From: Saprospiraceae bacterium | Lineage (GTDB): Bacteria > Bacteroidota > Bacteroidia > Chitinophagales > Saprospiraceae | Length of the DNA stretch: 64,000 nt | NCBI GenBank assembly: GCA_013214355.1 | Contig: JABSSL010000077.1 | Coordinates: 93,212-157,211, forward strand | Direction: 5' to 3' | Part shown: positions 39,590 through 49,488 of the stretch, in pieces | Layout of the letters: every line of letters starts with the position of its first letter | Position numbering within the stretch: the stretch's first letter is position 1 | Notes under the pieces: generated by a model | Database searches by the model: none | The model's input: only the letters and a program-made list of their open reading frames with translations | Told to the model about the DNA's origin: nothing | Translations under genes and position numbers: made by a program

Positions 39590-40582
39590 ATGAAAGATAT
39601 CGTTCTTGTGATTCCTGAAGGCGAAACTAGTGCGGTGGCAATAACTGGAATAACGATGGTTTTTGACGTGGCAAATATGATCGCAGGGTCAGTTTTTAAT
39701 GTCCGTGTGGCAAGTCACATAGAAGCATCTGAGGTCCACTTAGGCAGATATGGAGTAAAAATAGATGCCCATTTGAATGATATTGAGCAGACGGATTTGG
39801 TGATTATACCCCCACTGAATCGACAGCAAAAGCAAGGAGTTGCTCAAAATCGTCCATTGATCGAGTGGTTGTTGAAAATGAAAGAAAACCGTCAAACGGA
39901 ACTAGGGAGTGTTTGCACGGGCGCTTATTTTTTGGCGGCAACCGGCTTGCTAAATAATCTAGAAGCCTCTTCGCATTGGGCCTGGATCGATGAACTCAAG
40001 CTGATGTATCCTAAGGTGAAATGGGTGCCAGAATGCATTATTACAGATACAGACGGTTTATATACTTCAGGAGGAACTTTCTCCTCTTTCAATCTGATAC
40101 TGTATTTAGTGGAGAAGTTTGTTAGTAAAGAGGTTGCGATAAGAATTTCTAAAGAGCTAGAAATTGACTATGGTCGATCCTCACAACTCCCTTTTATGAT
40201 CTTCCAAAATCAGAAAAATCATACTGATCAGCAGATACTAGAGGTGCAAGGGTTCATGGAAAGCAATTATGATTCTTCCCTAAAATTAGATGACCTAGCT
40301 CGCCGTTTTGGAATGAGTCGAAGAAACTTGATCCGTCGATTTAAAGCTGCCACGGGGAATACGCCACGGACCTATATTCAGAGGCTACGAATCGAAGAAG
40401 CCAAGCGGATGCTAGAAAGCTCTGGAAGCAATGTTAGTCAAGCGATGTTCGCTGTAGGTTATACCGATGTGAATACTTTCAGAGATCTTTTCCAACGATA
40501 TACTGGTTTTCTGCCTAGTCAATATCGACGTAGGTTCGGACCTCGACAGGGAGGCTTAGTTGCTGAACAGGAAAAACACTGA
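39590..40582 (+). CDS. GlxA-like AraC regulator with DJ-1/PfpI domain
   Basis: 330 residues from the ATG at 39590 (MKDIVLVIPEGETS), preferred to an in-frame TTG at 39551. The first ~190 residues are a DJ-1/PfpI domain: LVIIPPLNR and the nucleophile-elbow strand ELGSVCTGAYFLAATGLLNN with its Cys, then ASSHWAWIDELK. The C-terminal ~100 residues are an AraC HTH pair (LDDLARRFGMSRRNLIRRFKAATGNTP and FAVGYTDVNTFRDLFQRYTGFLPSQYRR). It is a cytoplasmic activator whose amidotransferase-like part senses a metabolite. Targets are probably nearby or amine-related in known members, but nothing here confirms this. Confidence 0.92.
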   Translation: MKDIVLVIPEGETSAVAITGITMVFDVANMIAGSVFNVRVASHIEASEVHLGRYGVKIDAHLNDIEQTDLVIIPPLNRQQKQGVAQNRPLIEWLLKMKENRQTELGSVCTGAYFLAATGLLNNLEASSHWAWIDELKLMYPKVKWVPECIITDTDGLYTSGGTFSSFNLILYLVEKFVSKEVAIRISKELEIDYGRSSQLPFMIFQNQKNHTDQQILEVQGFMESNYDSSLKLDDLARRFGMSRRNLIRRFKAATGNTPRTYIQRLRIEEAKRMLESSGSNVSQAMFAVGYTDVNTFRDLFQRYTGFLPSQYRRRFGPRQGGLVAEQEKH

Positions 40583-40593
40583 GAATACCTACT

Positions 40594-41559
40594 TCAAACA
40601 GTATAGTGGAATGCGTTGCGTAATAATTCCAGACTTTTAGGTATAGCTTCCTTCACATCAGCTTTCCCCTCAAACTCCAAAGAAATATAACCGCGATAGC
40701 CGACTTTTCTCATGATATCTCCAATTCTTGGATAATCTAGGTCAAGCGAGTACCATTTGCCTTCACCATAGTAGGTTTTAGCTTGTACCAGAATGGTTTG
40801 GGGTGCTAAAGCTTCCAATTGATCATAGGGGTTTTCGAGGAAATTTCCCGTGTCCAGGGTGACTAGAAGCCAGGGCGAGTTAATTTCATCTACAATTCTT
40901 TTTACACCGTCAGCCGTTCTTCCCAACCCCCAATGATTCTCTAAGCCAAGCACTACTCCACATTCTTCGGCTTTAGGAATGCATTTTTCAATAGAATCGA
41001 TTACCCATTTGAAGCCATCTTCATCATCGTAGCCTTCCAGCGGTGGTTCTATGCCCCGGTTGGCCATGAGGTCATCAAAAGACTTGCTCGTCCCCCATCT
41101 TCCTGTGTTCAATCGCATAGTTGGAATACCCAGTTGATAAGCTAATTCAATTTGATGAATGGTCTTGTCAATGTTCTCCTGGCGTTTAGCTGGGTCGGGA
41201 GAGAGAAAGCCCTGGTGGGTAGAAAAACCCATTAGATCAAGCCCAGCGTGAAAAGCCCGTTTTTTCAACTGATGCAAGTAAGGTCGTTCTTCGGACGTCA
41301 TTTGCACAAGTAAAAGCTCAATGCCATCGAAACCTAATCTAGCTGCTTCATCGATACAGGCTTCAATCGGAGTATCCTCCTTTGGGCCATTAAATTGCCA
41401 AAAAGAATAGGTAGAAATTCCGATTGGATTGTTCCTAAGCTTTGAACCGTTCAACGGCTTATCTGTTTGAATTTCTGATGGACTGGTGTCCGTGTTGCAG
41501 GCTAGAAAAGAAAGTGGCAAGGCGGCAGCAGTGTGCTGGATAAAGTTTCTCCTCTTCAT
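40594..41559 (-). CDS. Exported sugar phosphate isomerase/epimerase-like TIM-barrel protein
   Basis: 321 residues. The N-terminus MKRRNFIQHTAAALPLSFLAC has twin Arg and a hydrophobic core ending in a possible lipobox (LAC, Cys21), so the protein is exported by Tat or as a lipoprotein. The body is a xylose-isomerase-like TIM barrel (IGISTYSFWQFNGP, GFDGIELLLVQM, LGLENHWGLGRTADGVKRIV, LVTLDTGNFLENP, YISLEFEGKADV) with metal-ligand Glu/Asp/His in the expected strands. Members act as isomerases or epimerases on sugars or keto acids. The substrate is unknown. It is monocistronic. Confidence 0.87.
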   Translation of the reverse strand: MKRRNFIQHTAAALPLSFLACNTDTSPSEIQTDKPLNGSKLRNNPIGISTYSFWQFNGPKEDTPIEACIDEAARLGFDGIELLLVQMTSEERPYLHQLKKRAFHAGLDLMGFSTHQGFLSPDPAKRQENIDKTIHQIELAYQLGIPTMRLNTGRWGTSKSFDDLMANRGIEPPLEGYDDEDGFKWVIDSIEKCIPKAEECGVVLGLENHWGLGRTADGVKRIVDEINSPWLLVTLDTGNFLENPYDQLEALAPQTILVQAKTYYGEGKWYSLDLDYPRIGDIMRKVGYRGYISLEFEGKADVKEAIPKSLELLRNAFHYTV

Positions 41560-41763
41560 TGATACTTGTTTTTAGCGGGTATTTCTTCGATGACCCAAGT
41601 TGGAATAGCTGGAAAGGAATTTAAGAAGTTGCCTAAATAGGGTTGAAAGACCACATTTATGATGGCCCTCATGTCATGGCTCTTCTAAGTTTCTGAGACA
41701 ATCCCTTTTAGGTATAAACTTCAAGAATAATGTAATAAATTTGTCGGCAAAATTTGCAGAATT

Positions 41764-42363
41764 ATGAAAAACATCGTCAAAGGATTAGCCTTTTTATTGT
41801 GCTTCTTTGTATTTGCTTGTGGTCCTACTGCCCAGTCAGAGCAGGGAAGTGAAGCAGATCAAACAGAAGAAACTGAAACTACTACAGATACCACAGAAGA
41901 ACCCAAAGAAGATAAATCAAGTCGACCTAGCCCTCCCAAGGAAGCTAGCGGTCAGATTGCTGGAGTAGATATCAAAATTGATTACAGTAGCCCTGCCGTT
42001 AAAGGTCGTACCATCTGGGGAGATCTTGAACCTTATGGAGAGGTGTGGCGTACGGGAGCTAATGAGGCAACGACTATTGAAGTAGCCCAAGATGTGACAA
42101 TTGAAGGCCAAACGCTTCCAGCTGGACGTTATGCGCTGTTCACCATTCCTAACAAGGACAAATGGACAGTAATCTTCAATACGGAGGCTGACCAGTGGGG
42201 TGACTACAATTATGATGAATCTAAAGATGCCCTTCGGGTGGAAGTTGTTCCTTCTGATCTTGAAGAGCAAATCGAAAGACTGGAATTCATGGTAAGAGAA
42301 GGAGATGTTGCCCTTCGTTGGGATCGACTGGAAGTAGCCTTTAAAGTAGGTGCAGCGGGTTAG
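41764..42363 (+). CDS. DUF2911 lipoprotein
   Basis: 199 residues. Lipoprotein signal (LAFLLCFFVFAC, Cys19), then an acidic Thr/Glu-rich spacer (EQGSEADQTEETETTTDTTEEPKEDK). The C-terminal domain has the DUF2911 signatures: VDIKIDYSSPAVKGRTIWG, YGEVWRTGANEATTIEV, LPAGRYALFTIPNKDKWTVIFN and DQWGDYNYD. The family is common in Bacteroidota and of unknown function, always exported. It is followed by a hairpin. Confidence 0.9.
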   Translation: MKNIVKGLAFLLCFFVFACGPTAQSEQGSEADQTEETETTTDTTEEPKEDKSSRPSPPKEASGQIAGVDIKIDYSSPAVKGRTIWGDLEPYGEVWRTGANEATTIEVAQDVTIEGQTLPAGRYALFTIPNKDKWTVIFNTEADQWGDYNYDESKDALRVEVVPSDLEEQIERLEFMVREGDVALRWDRLEVAFKVGAAG

Positions 42364-42403
42364 GTATAGTCTTTATCTCGTTATTGCTTGATTCAAGAAG
42401 GAT

Positions 42404-42438
42404 GGATACCCTTATCTCAGTTTGAGGTAAGGGCATCC
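42404..42438 (+). terminator. Hairpin after the DUF2911 gene
   Basis: GGATACCCTTATCTC pairs with GAGGTAAGGGCATCC (mismatches at two positions) over a 5-nt loop, 41 bp after the stop. No clear T-run follows. Confidence 0.6.
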
Positions 42439-42629
42439 TCATTGTGGGACCAAAGCGTCTTACAATTTCCTAGGCATATGCTCAAGGTGTAGGAAAAGTT
42501 GCAATCACTTTTTACTTAAGTTCATCCATATGATTAGTTTTAGGAATCGCATTTTTGAGATTGATCTGATTTAAACTTTTGTCTGCTGATGAGAACAAAG
42601 TATAATCTAGGTCCTTAAACGAAACCAAG

Positions 42630-45551
42630 ATGAGCAAGTCCTTTCCTTTTTTGTTACTGCTGACTTTCCTAAACTTTTCCTTAAGTGGACAAAGAGTAGA
42701 CAACCAATTTTCGAGAGATCTTCATTGGCGGAATATTGGGCCCGCTAATATGATGGGACGGATTGCAGCAGTGGATGCCTTGGATACGGATTATCGTCAT
42801 GTAGTCTGTGCCTCCGCATCTGGAGGGGTATTTAAATCAACCAGTGCTGGCTTAAGCTGGAAGCCTATTTTTGATCGATATGGAACTAGCTCAATTGGAG
42901 CTGTGACCTTAGATCAGCAACAACCTGATATCATTTGGGTAGGTACAGGAGAAGCCGCAAATCGAAATAGCAGTGGTTGGGGTGATGGAATATATAAATC
43001 GATTGATGGAGGTGAAAGCTTTAGGCATATGGGACTTAAAAGCACCCACCATATTGCGGAAATTGCGATAGATCCAACAAATTCTGATGTTATTTATGTT
43101 GCTGCAGTAGGGCATCTATGGGGATACAAAGGTGATCGAGGGTTATACAAATCTGTTGATGGCGGTAAAAATTGGAGGAAACTAGGTGGTGGTCTTCCTG
43201 ATGATGGAAAGACTGGCTGTACAGAAATTGTTATTCACCCTGAAAATCCTTCTGTCTTGTTTGCTGGGTTCTATCATAGACTTCGAGAACCTTACTGGTA
43301 TACAAGTGGTGGAGAGCAGGGAGGAATGTTCAAAAGTACGGATGGAGGTAAGAGCTGGACCAAATTGCAGAATGGCTTACCTACGGGCGAAACAGGAATG
43401 ATTGATATTGCCATCTGTCGGAAGTTTCCAGACATAATGGTAGCTGCTGTCGAAGCGGACGAAAACTTGCCGGAAGGAGTACCGGGTTCTGGTGTTTACC
43501 GCTCGGATAATGGAGGAGAAAGTTGGACTTTTTTACTGAAACATGCGGTACGCCCTTTTTACCATGGACAAATAGATATTGATCCGAATGATCCTAAAAA
43601 TATTTACGTTGTTTCTCGGGATTTTCAGTATTCAACAGATGGGGGTGAGACTTTTGCTCGACCGCGATGGCGCCGGGATGGTGGAGATGATCATGATCTT
43701 TGGATCGCACCTCACGATAGCAAAGTAATGTACCACTGTACGGATCAAGGGTTGAGATTAACGGTGGATGGTTGCAAGAGCTTTCTTTCGTTTAACAATA
43801 TGGCCATAGGTCAGTATTATGCCATTGGAACAGATATGCGCGATCCCTATTGGGTCGTAGGAGGGCTGCAGGATAATGGACTTTGGACGGGACCTAGCAA
43901 TAGCCGAGAAGTGCGAGGGATTTTGAATATGCACAATACCTGGGTAGGGGAAGGAGATGGGTTTCACGCTCAAGTTGACCCAACGGATTGGCGCACACTC
44001 TATCTTGTCAATCATGTGGGCTTTGCCACCCGCCTAAATCTGGAAACTCGAGAGCATCAATACATCACTCCTACTCCGGAAACTACCCTTAATTTTGCGG
44101 ATCATTTTGATCCTGATTTCGAGGAAACAGCCACTGTATATACGATCAATCCTGGGGAGCAGTGGTTCTTTTATGAAAATCTGGAGCGGCCGTTATTGCC
44201 TCCTCAGTTTCGTTTCAATTGGAGTAGTCCCCTAGTTTTATCACCTAATAATCCGAACACGATCTATTTTGGAGGGAATTACCTGTTTAAATCGGTAGAC
44301 CAAGGGAAAAAGTGGCGCATTATCAGCCCAGATCTTACCGCCAATGACCCTAAGTGGCGCAATCCTAGTAAAAGCGGGTATTTGACCAATAGTGTAACTG
44401 GCGGTGAAAATCACTTCAACATTATCACGATAGGAGAATCACCCGTTAATGAATCTGTAGTATGGGCTGGTACAGACGATGGGTTTGTTCATGTTACCCG
44501 AGATGGAGGAACAAATTGGGAGGAAGTAGGGAAGAACCTGTTGGGAGTGGATAAAGGAATTTGGGTGAGTCGTGTAACACCCTCTGCTTTTGTAGAAGGG
44601 CGATGTTACATCACACTAGACAATCATCGCTATGACGATATGAAGCCCTACGTCTTTGTGACAGAAGATTTTGGGGACAGCTGGATCAACATCACCGGGA
44701 ATTTACCGGAGGATTTTAGCACTTATGTTATCCGCGAGGATCCCGTAAATCCAGATCTCCTTTTCGTGGGCACGGAGGAAGCTGTGCATTTCTCTTACAC
44801 TCGTGGCAAGGAATGGATTCCACTGATGGCAAAACTGCCAACCGTTGCAATCCACGATCTTATCATCCATCCTCGAGAAGGGGATTTGATCGCAGGAACA
44901 CACGGGCGAAGTATTTGGATTTTAGATGATATCAGCCCATTGCGACAATTAGATGATAGTCTAGTTAATCAACCACTTCATCTCTTCAGCAGTAAGCCGG
45001 CTACTCAATGGCGAAGAATTAACACAGGACGTAAGCAGCCAACTTTTGAATTTAGAGGACAAAACCCTGCTTATGGTGCACCCATTCAGTTTTGGGTGGG
45101 AGATGCATCCATAGATAGCGTATCCATTGAGATCCAAGATCCTTTCTCTACCCGTACAGTAAGTTGGAAAATCGCTGTGGAACCTGGACTTAACCGGAAA
45201 TATTGGAATTATCGCTTCTCTATCCCCACTTTGGCGGTAAGGGAGTTAAAAAATCAACTTGAGTTAGTCGTTAAGCATTTAGAAGGAGTATTGGTCAAGC
45301 CAGAACAAAAAGAACTACTGACACAAATTAAGTCGGATCTAAGGTCGGCTAAGTCAGCTTCAGAGGTAAATGAGATTAGAGGGTTGCTAGTACAGCAATT
45401 TTCTGGATATGCTGGTGGCAAGCCATTTTTCGGGGAGAAGCTGCTTCCTATTCTAGCTAATCCTGGTAAATACCAGGTCCATCTTACTGCTGGTGAGCAG
45501 AGAAGCATGGGATGGCTTACCGTCAGAGCTGACCCACTTTTGAATAAATAG
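42630..45551 (+). CDS. Secreted VPS10/BNR-type beta-propeller protein
   Basis: 973 residues. Signal peptide (FLLLLTFLNFSLSGQ, to about residue 20). The chain is a tandem of Asp-box (BNR, S-x-D-G-G-x-x-W) repeats (YKSIDGGESF, YKSVDGGKNW, FKSTDGGKSWTKL, YRSDNGGESWTF), continuing as YSTDGGETFARP and VTRDGGTNWEEV. This marks a ten-bladed sortilin/VPS10-like or exo-sialidase-like propeller. Further WVGTGEAANRNSSGWG and HGRSIWILDDI motifs fit the known Bacteroidota family annotated as glycosyl hydrolase/sortilin. No catalytic residues are certain. No T9SS tail is evident at the C-terminus, so it may remain in the periplasm. Ligand unknown. Confidence 0.87.
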   Translation: MSKSFPFLLLLTFLNFSLSGQRVDNQFSRDLHWRNIGPANMMGRIAAVDALDTDYRHVVCASASGGVFKSTSAGLSWKPIFDRYGTSSIGAVTLDQQQPDIIWVGTGEAANRNSSGWGDGIYKSIDGGESFRHMGLKSTHHIAEIAIDPTNSDVIYVAAVGHLWGYKGDRGLYKSVDGGKNWRKLGGGLPDDGKTGCTEIVIHPENPSVLFAGFYHRLREPYWYTSGGEQGGMFKSTDGGKSWTKLQNGLPTGETGMIDIAICRKFPDIMVAAVEADENLPEGVPGSGVYRSDNGGESWTFLLKHAVRPFYHGQIDIDPNDPKNIYVVSRDFQYSTDGGETFARPRWRRDGGDDHDLWIAPHDSKVMYHCTDQGLRLTVDGCKSFLSFNNMAIGQYYAIGTDMRDPYWVVGGLQDNGLWTGPSNSREVRGILNMHNTWVGEGDGFHAQVDPTDWRTLYLVNHVGFATRLNLETREHQYITPTPETTLNFADHFDPDFEETATVYTINPGEQWFFYENLERPLLPPQFRFNWSSPLVLSPNNPNTIYFGGNYLFKSVDQGKKWRIISPDLTANDPKWRNPSKSGYLTNSVTGGENHFNIITIGESPVNESVVWAGTDDGFVHVTRDGGTNWEEVGKNLLGVDKGIWVSRVTPSAFVEGRCYITLDNHRYDDMKPYVFVTEDFGDSWINITGNLPEDFSTYVIREDPVNPDLLFVGTEEAVHFSYTRGKEWIPLMAKLPTVAIHDLIIHPREGDLIAGTHGRSIWILDDISPLRQLDDSLVNQPLHLFSSKPATQWRRINTGRKQPTFEFRGQNPAYGAPIQFWVGDASIDSVSIEIQDPFSTRTVSWKIAVEPGLNRKYWNYRFSIPTLAVRELKNQLELVVKHLEGVLVKPEQKELLTQIKSDLRSAKSASEVNEIRGLLVQQFSGYAGGKPFFGEKLLPILANPGKYQVHLTAGEQRSMGWLTVRADPLLNK

Positions 45552-46001
45552 GAATGTGAAGATCGATAATGAAGCGGACTAATTTCGCTCGTATCCTACG
45601 CTGAATCACAGATAATGTAGTAATGGCCAACATAAACATGAGCTAATTACACCGTTGTTTTGTATATTGGTCATCTCTACTTGGATCCAACCCTCTGATC
45701 TACTATGTACAATCACTTCTACTAACCCTTCAAAAAAAGCAAAAAGCTTTCTAGAAGCCCTATTTCATAAATTGAATGGAACTAGGCTTCACAATCATAT
45801 CTAAATGATTAGATATACTATACAGTCATTCCTGAACCGATACTGAATTTTATTGATAAGTGCATATCTGATGATGACTTTTAGCGGAGAATAGTGTCAT
45901 TCACTCCGCGTTGTCGGTCAGACATTAGCCCCAAAAAGCCTTTTTACCGAAAGGGGGATCGCTAAACGTGCACTAAGATATAGGCGAACATTAAATTAAA
46001 T
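45552..46001. other. Intergenic region with two hairpin palindromes
   Basis: 450 bp without a credible ORF. ATATCTAA (45797-45804) and TTAGATAT (45809-45816) form an 8-bp stem with a 4-nt loop. GCGGAG (45884-45889) and CTCCGC (45904-45909) form a second stem. The region holds the promoter of the 46002 gene. Nothing else is recognised. Confidence 0.45.
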
Positions 46002-46241
46002 ATGAGTGGACAGAATCGTATGCTGGTTGGCATCTTAGTGGTCATTTGGACAGCCTTTGGTTTCTGGCAAACTGCCAATCGGGACCTCTTGCAAGATGCA
46101 CCAGAGGGGACCATTAGATTGGACCTTTGGATGGTATTGCCTGTTCTAGTAGCTATTACAGTAGCACTAGTTGTAGTCATTGCAAAAGATCGGAAAAAAA
46201 AGCAAACTAAGGGGATATCTTATCCAGGCCAGGAAAATTAA
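46002..46241 (+). CDS. Small membrane protein with two transmembrane segments
   Basis: 79 residues. Two hydrophobic segments (LVGILVVIWTAFGFWQ, about 8-23, and WMVLPVLVAITVALVVVIA, about 43-61) with a basic C-terminal tail (KDRKKKQTKG), which by the positive-inside rule faces the cytoplasm. No family is recognised. The ATG-to-stop length and hydrophobic pattern support a real gene, and an antisense frame over the same region is unlikely. It is isolated. Confidence 0.6.
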   Translation: MSGQNRMLVGILVVIWTAFGFWQTANRDLLQDAPEGTIRLDLWMVLPVLVAITVALVVVIAKDRKKKQTKGISYPGQEN

Positions 46242-46349
46242 GGTGTTTTCCTGGAAAAGGATTAAGAAGAGTGTCATTTATGGCCTTAATTCATAGATGT
46301 AGACGGATAAATTTCTTCAAGTGGTCTCTACATGTTGACCTATCCCCAT

Positions 46350-47393
46350 CTATAGAAGATCGATTCGCATTACATACATATCGGCTGTCATGAATAGCTG
46401 AGACTGGTCTTCGTTAAATGCGCAATTGGAGGTGGCTTGACCAGTGAGAATGGTTCCAAGATGTTCTCCATTTGGACTCAGGACAAGGACTCCGCCAGGA
46501 CCAGTGGCAAAAAGGATACCACTCTTATGTACCTTTAGACCATCTGGTAATCCTTTCCTTTCAGGGCCAACCATGCTGGTGGCATCAAAGAGAATTCTGC
46601 CATTTTCCACACCGCTCTCTGTTATATCAAAAGCCATCCAAATGGCTTTTTTAGGATCGGAGTTAGCGACATATAAGGTCTTCTCATCAGGCGAAAGGGC
46701 TATACCATTAGGGCGGGTCATTTCATCTGTCAATAAAGTGGTTGTTCCATCAAGACCTAGTTTGTAGACCCCTTGAAAAGGAATCTCCTTATTGGGATCA
46801 TCAACGTTTCCCTCTAGACCATAAGGAGGATCGGTAAAAAACAACTCCCCTTCTTTACTATAGGTGGCATCATTCGGACTATTGAAACGCTTTCCGTCAT
46901 AATTGTCGGTAAGCGTAATGAATTGAGGCTTTGGTGCATCCATCGGAGCGTCCATTTTGGCAAGGCGCCGATCTCCGTGTTGACAGAGGATCAACTGCCC
47001 TTCTGGACTCAAAAGTAGACCATTGGAACCGGGTTCACCACCGCGCTCTTTCTCTCCTGTGTATCCGGATGGCTTCAAGTATAACTGTTTCCCATCCTTC
47101 TCTGTCCAGCTATAAATACTATTAGGTGGGATATCCGAAAACAATAGCATTTCCTTATCTGCTATCCAAAGTGGACCTTCTGACCAGTCGAAGCCTTCTG
47201 CTAGGATTTGTGGCAAGGTCCCTGGGGCAATGAGTTGATCTAATTGATTTTGCAGCTTTTCGATCTCTCCCGTAGTTGGGTAAGCATGGGTTGATTTTTC
47301 TTCTTCCTTTTGCTCATCGACTTTTTTTGCTTGGCAACTCGCAAACAGTAATGAAAGTACTAATAGGATAAAAAGGCTGGAATAATTACGCAT
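46350..47393 (-). CDS. SMP-30/gluconolactonase-like lipoprotein
   Basis: 347 residues from the ATG at 47393 (MRNYSSLFILLVLSLLFASC, Cys20 acylated). The ATG at 47432 would put 13 residues before a perfect lipoprotein signal, so it is less likely. The body is the six-bladed SMP-30 propeller: EGFDWSEGPLWIADKEMLLFSDIPPNSIYSW, GSNGLLLSPEGQLILCQHGDRRL, RFNSPNDATYSKEGELFFTDPPYGL and MTRPNGIALSPDEKTLYVANSD. These hold the metal-site Glu, Asn and Asp in usual positions. It probably hydrolyses a lactone in the envelope. A link with the PQQ dehydrogenase (27.5 kb, which would make gluconolactone) is only suggestive. Confidence 0.9.
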   Translation of the reverse strand: MRNYSSLFILLVLSLLFASCQAKKVDEQKEEEKSTHAYPTTGEIEKLQNQLDQLIAPGTLPQILAEGFDWSEGPLWIADKEMLLFSDIPPNSIYSWTEKDGKQLYLKPSGYTGEKERGGEPGSNGLLLSPEGQLILCQHGDRRLAKMDAPMDAPKPQFITLTDNYDGKRFNSPNDATYSKEGELFFTDPPYGLEGNVDDPNKEIPFQGVYKLGLDGTTTLLTDEMTRPNGIALSPDEKTLYVANSDPKKAIWMAFDITESGVENGRILFDATSMVGPERKGLPDGLKVHKSGILFATGPGGVLVLSPNGEHLGTILTGQATSNCAFNEDQSQLFMTADMYVMRIDLL

Positions 47394-47561
47394 AATAAGA
47401 AGATTAAGCGAAGGTAAACGGAACCTCAGCACTAGCCAGAGAAGTTGGTTTTCGTACTAAAAGTAGCAAAATATCGATCGAGATAAGCCAACTAACAAAG
47501 AAGTTTAAATCAGTTCTTGGAGAAAAATACTTAGAATAGAATGGAGGACGGTAGGCTCATA

Positions 47562-49097
47562 TTAGCTATTCATTTGTAATATGACCTTTTTCAGAGGTTG
47601 TTGCTCCAGGTGGCCGATCAACCAAGGCCGGATATCTAAATATACGAAAGCCCTTCGCTCGTAGGGAGCTAAAGCCAATTGATTAAGCGCCTCCAGGCAG
47701 GATTGCATTTCTTCTTTGGCTCTTCTAGGGTCTAGTTTAGTGATCTTCTTGAAAAGCTGTAGAATGACAAGAGGAGTCGAACTCATTTTCTCCGTTTTTT
47801 GGAAAAATCGTTGAGTCGTATTCAAGAGATAGTCTGTAACGATATCATTGTGTTGATCGTGGTGTGCCATCAGGAGAGATAGCCTAGTGTATATCTGGAG
47901 GTCTAATCGAAGGTGTTTCCCTGGATGATTCAATATTTGATTGAGATAATCTATTCCCCGATCCGTTTCACCATCCCGAAGGTAAAGTTGGGCTATCTTA
48001 TATTGTATGATTAAAGTCTTATGGGGATCTAGGCGATCTTGAATTTGGTTTAGTTGCTCTTGGACAGCTCGCACTTGTTGCTCCACATCCTCTATCAATG
48101 GAAATAGAAGAAGCTTGTTGATCTGACCATTAATCAAAAATAAGCGGTGTTGAATTGTGGTAATTTCCGACCAGATAATGTCATTTGCGGCAGCGCAGGC
48201 GTGTAAGGTGGTTTGTGCATGTAAGAAAGTGTCCCCATCTTTTAAACAAAAAGAGATAATGCCTCGGTAATGTAAGCCCTTAAGATAAATCTCAAGGTCT
48301 TTGTTGATCATGTCAGGCTCGTTTTGGAAAAGCTGAACCCATTCGTTGGCATGTCGTAGGCAGTCTTCAAAATCGAGTTTACAATAGTGTAACCAAAAGT
48401 AAGATTGGTGTAAATAGACTTTTTCGAAGAAGGTCAGGTTTTGTTCATCTAGAGGGGGGAGAAGCGTTTCAAAGAAGGAGTGGATTTGTTCCTTCTCCTC
48501 ATCGTTTTGGGCAGGACCATTATTGATGAAAAATCGTTGTAGCCTTAACTTTAGATTAGACAACTCCGTGACGCTAGTAATTACTTTCTTCCTACTTCGA
48601 GCTTCATTGATAAGATCCAGGATTCTCTCCGTGCTTGCTCTCGTAATATGCCGAGATTCGATCTTCTTTTCGAATTCTACAATTTCCAAGTGGAGATGAT
48701 CCTTATGACTTTTCCTGGCTAGCTGTTTGCTTTTATTGAGTAGTTGTAAAGCTTCTAAGTATAGGTTCTTTTGATAAAGGATAGTAGCGAAGTCCGTAAG
48801 TTCCCGAATTCTAATATCTAGTGAACGTTGATTATATAAGAGGCGAAGACTAGTGAGCAGGTGTTGATAGAGGTGACGCTTGAGACTCGAAAACTGGCTT
48901 TTGTTTTTAACCTCGAGCGTTTTCAACAACACATTTTCGTCTATATCTCCATTTTTTTCTAAAAGGTCAAAAAGCGATAAGAATTTGAGCTCTCCCTCTT
49001 GCTGAATTTTTCGCGCATAGAGACGAAAATTTCTCTTCTCTGCCTTGGTAAGAGATAAAATTAGGCGATTTAACAATTCTGATTTAGAGATGGGCAT
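47562..49097 (-). CDS. Large helical TPR-like cytoplasmic protein of unknown function
   Basis: 511 residues from ATG 49097 (MPISKSELLNRLILSLTKAEKRNFRLYARKIQ); an in-frame ATG at 49115 adds six residues. It is almost entirely alpha-helical with repeated ~34-residue helix pairs (LEALQLLNKSKQLARKSHKDHLHLEIVEF, FFEKVYLHQSYFWLHYCKLDFEDCLRHANEW, QYKIAQLYLRDGETDRGIDYLNQIL), as in tetratricopeptide proteins. It has no signal peptide or enzymatic motif. I recognise the opening 'LSLTKAEKRNFRLYARK' as typical of a Bacteroidota-specific family without a name. It is likely a scaffold or regulator. Confidence 0.72.
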   Translation of the reverse strand: MPISKSELLNRLILSLTKAEKRNFRLYARKIQQEGELKFLSLFDLLEKNGDIDENVLLKTLEVKNKSQFSSLKRHLYQHLLTSLRLLYNQRSLDIRIRELTDFATILYQKNLYLEALQLLNKSKQLARKSHKDHLHLEIVEFEKKIESRHITRASTERILDLINEARSRKKVITSVTELSNLKLRLQRFFINNGPAQNDEEKEQIHSFFETLLPPLDEQNLTFFEKVYLHQSYFWLHYCKLDFEDCLRHANEWVQLFQNEPDMINKDLEIYLKGLHYRGIISFCLKDGDTFLHAQTTLHACAAANDIIWSEITTIQHRLFLINGQINKLLLFPLIEDVEQQVRAVQEQLNQIQDRLDPHKTLIIQYKIAQLYLRDGETDRGIDYLNQILNHPGKHLRLDLQIYTRLSLLMAHHDQHNDIVTDYLLNTTQRFFQKTEKMSSTPLVILQLFKKITKLDPRRAKEEMQSCLEALNQLALAPYERRAFVYLDIRPWLIGHLEQQPLKKVILQMNS

Positions 49098-49488
49098 AGC
49101 AAAATAGCTTATCAAGTCCTTTACGTGTAGAACAATAAATTCTATAGCTCCTGCTGCCTGCTTTATTTAATTTGATTAGGATAGAGTTGCTTGAAATTAA
49201 ATTTGGGGAACACTTGTGTGTAATGTTATTGCGGTGCTGTTGGCTATGTCAATTTAAGGAAAAATCAGTTGTGAGAGGTGGGCGCAATACAACTACCTTT
49301 AATACAGTCATCGAACAATAAGGTTTAAAAATACCTTGAATTTCCTGTTTAGGAGAAGCTAGAGCCAAAAGAACACCCCCGCCAATTTGGCACAAGGATT
49401 CTGTAAAAGACCCTAGGTCTGACTGATAGCCCTATGCCTGTGGTGGGAAAACATTAGCATTTATTAACACTTTAAAACTCACTAGATT
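49098..49488. other. Divergent intergenic region upstream of susC
   Basis: 390 bp without an ORF. Inverted repeats AGTTGT/ACAACT flank a ~16-nt loop (about 49268-49295), and AGACC-CTA-GGTCT lies at 49408-49420, 69 bp before susC. These may belong to a SusCD-specific regulator's operator or a leader. No regulator gene or anti-sigma factor adjoins the locus. Confidence 0.45.

Noticed and set aside
45962..46180. 72-codon minus-strand frame opposite the two-TM protein
   Set aside because: It is antisense to the more credible membrane protein at 46002-46241, and its composition (many Thr, Ser and Arg, no pattern) suggests a shadow.
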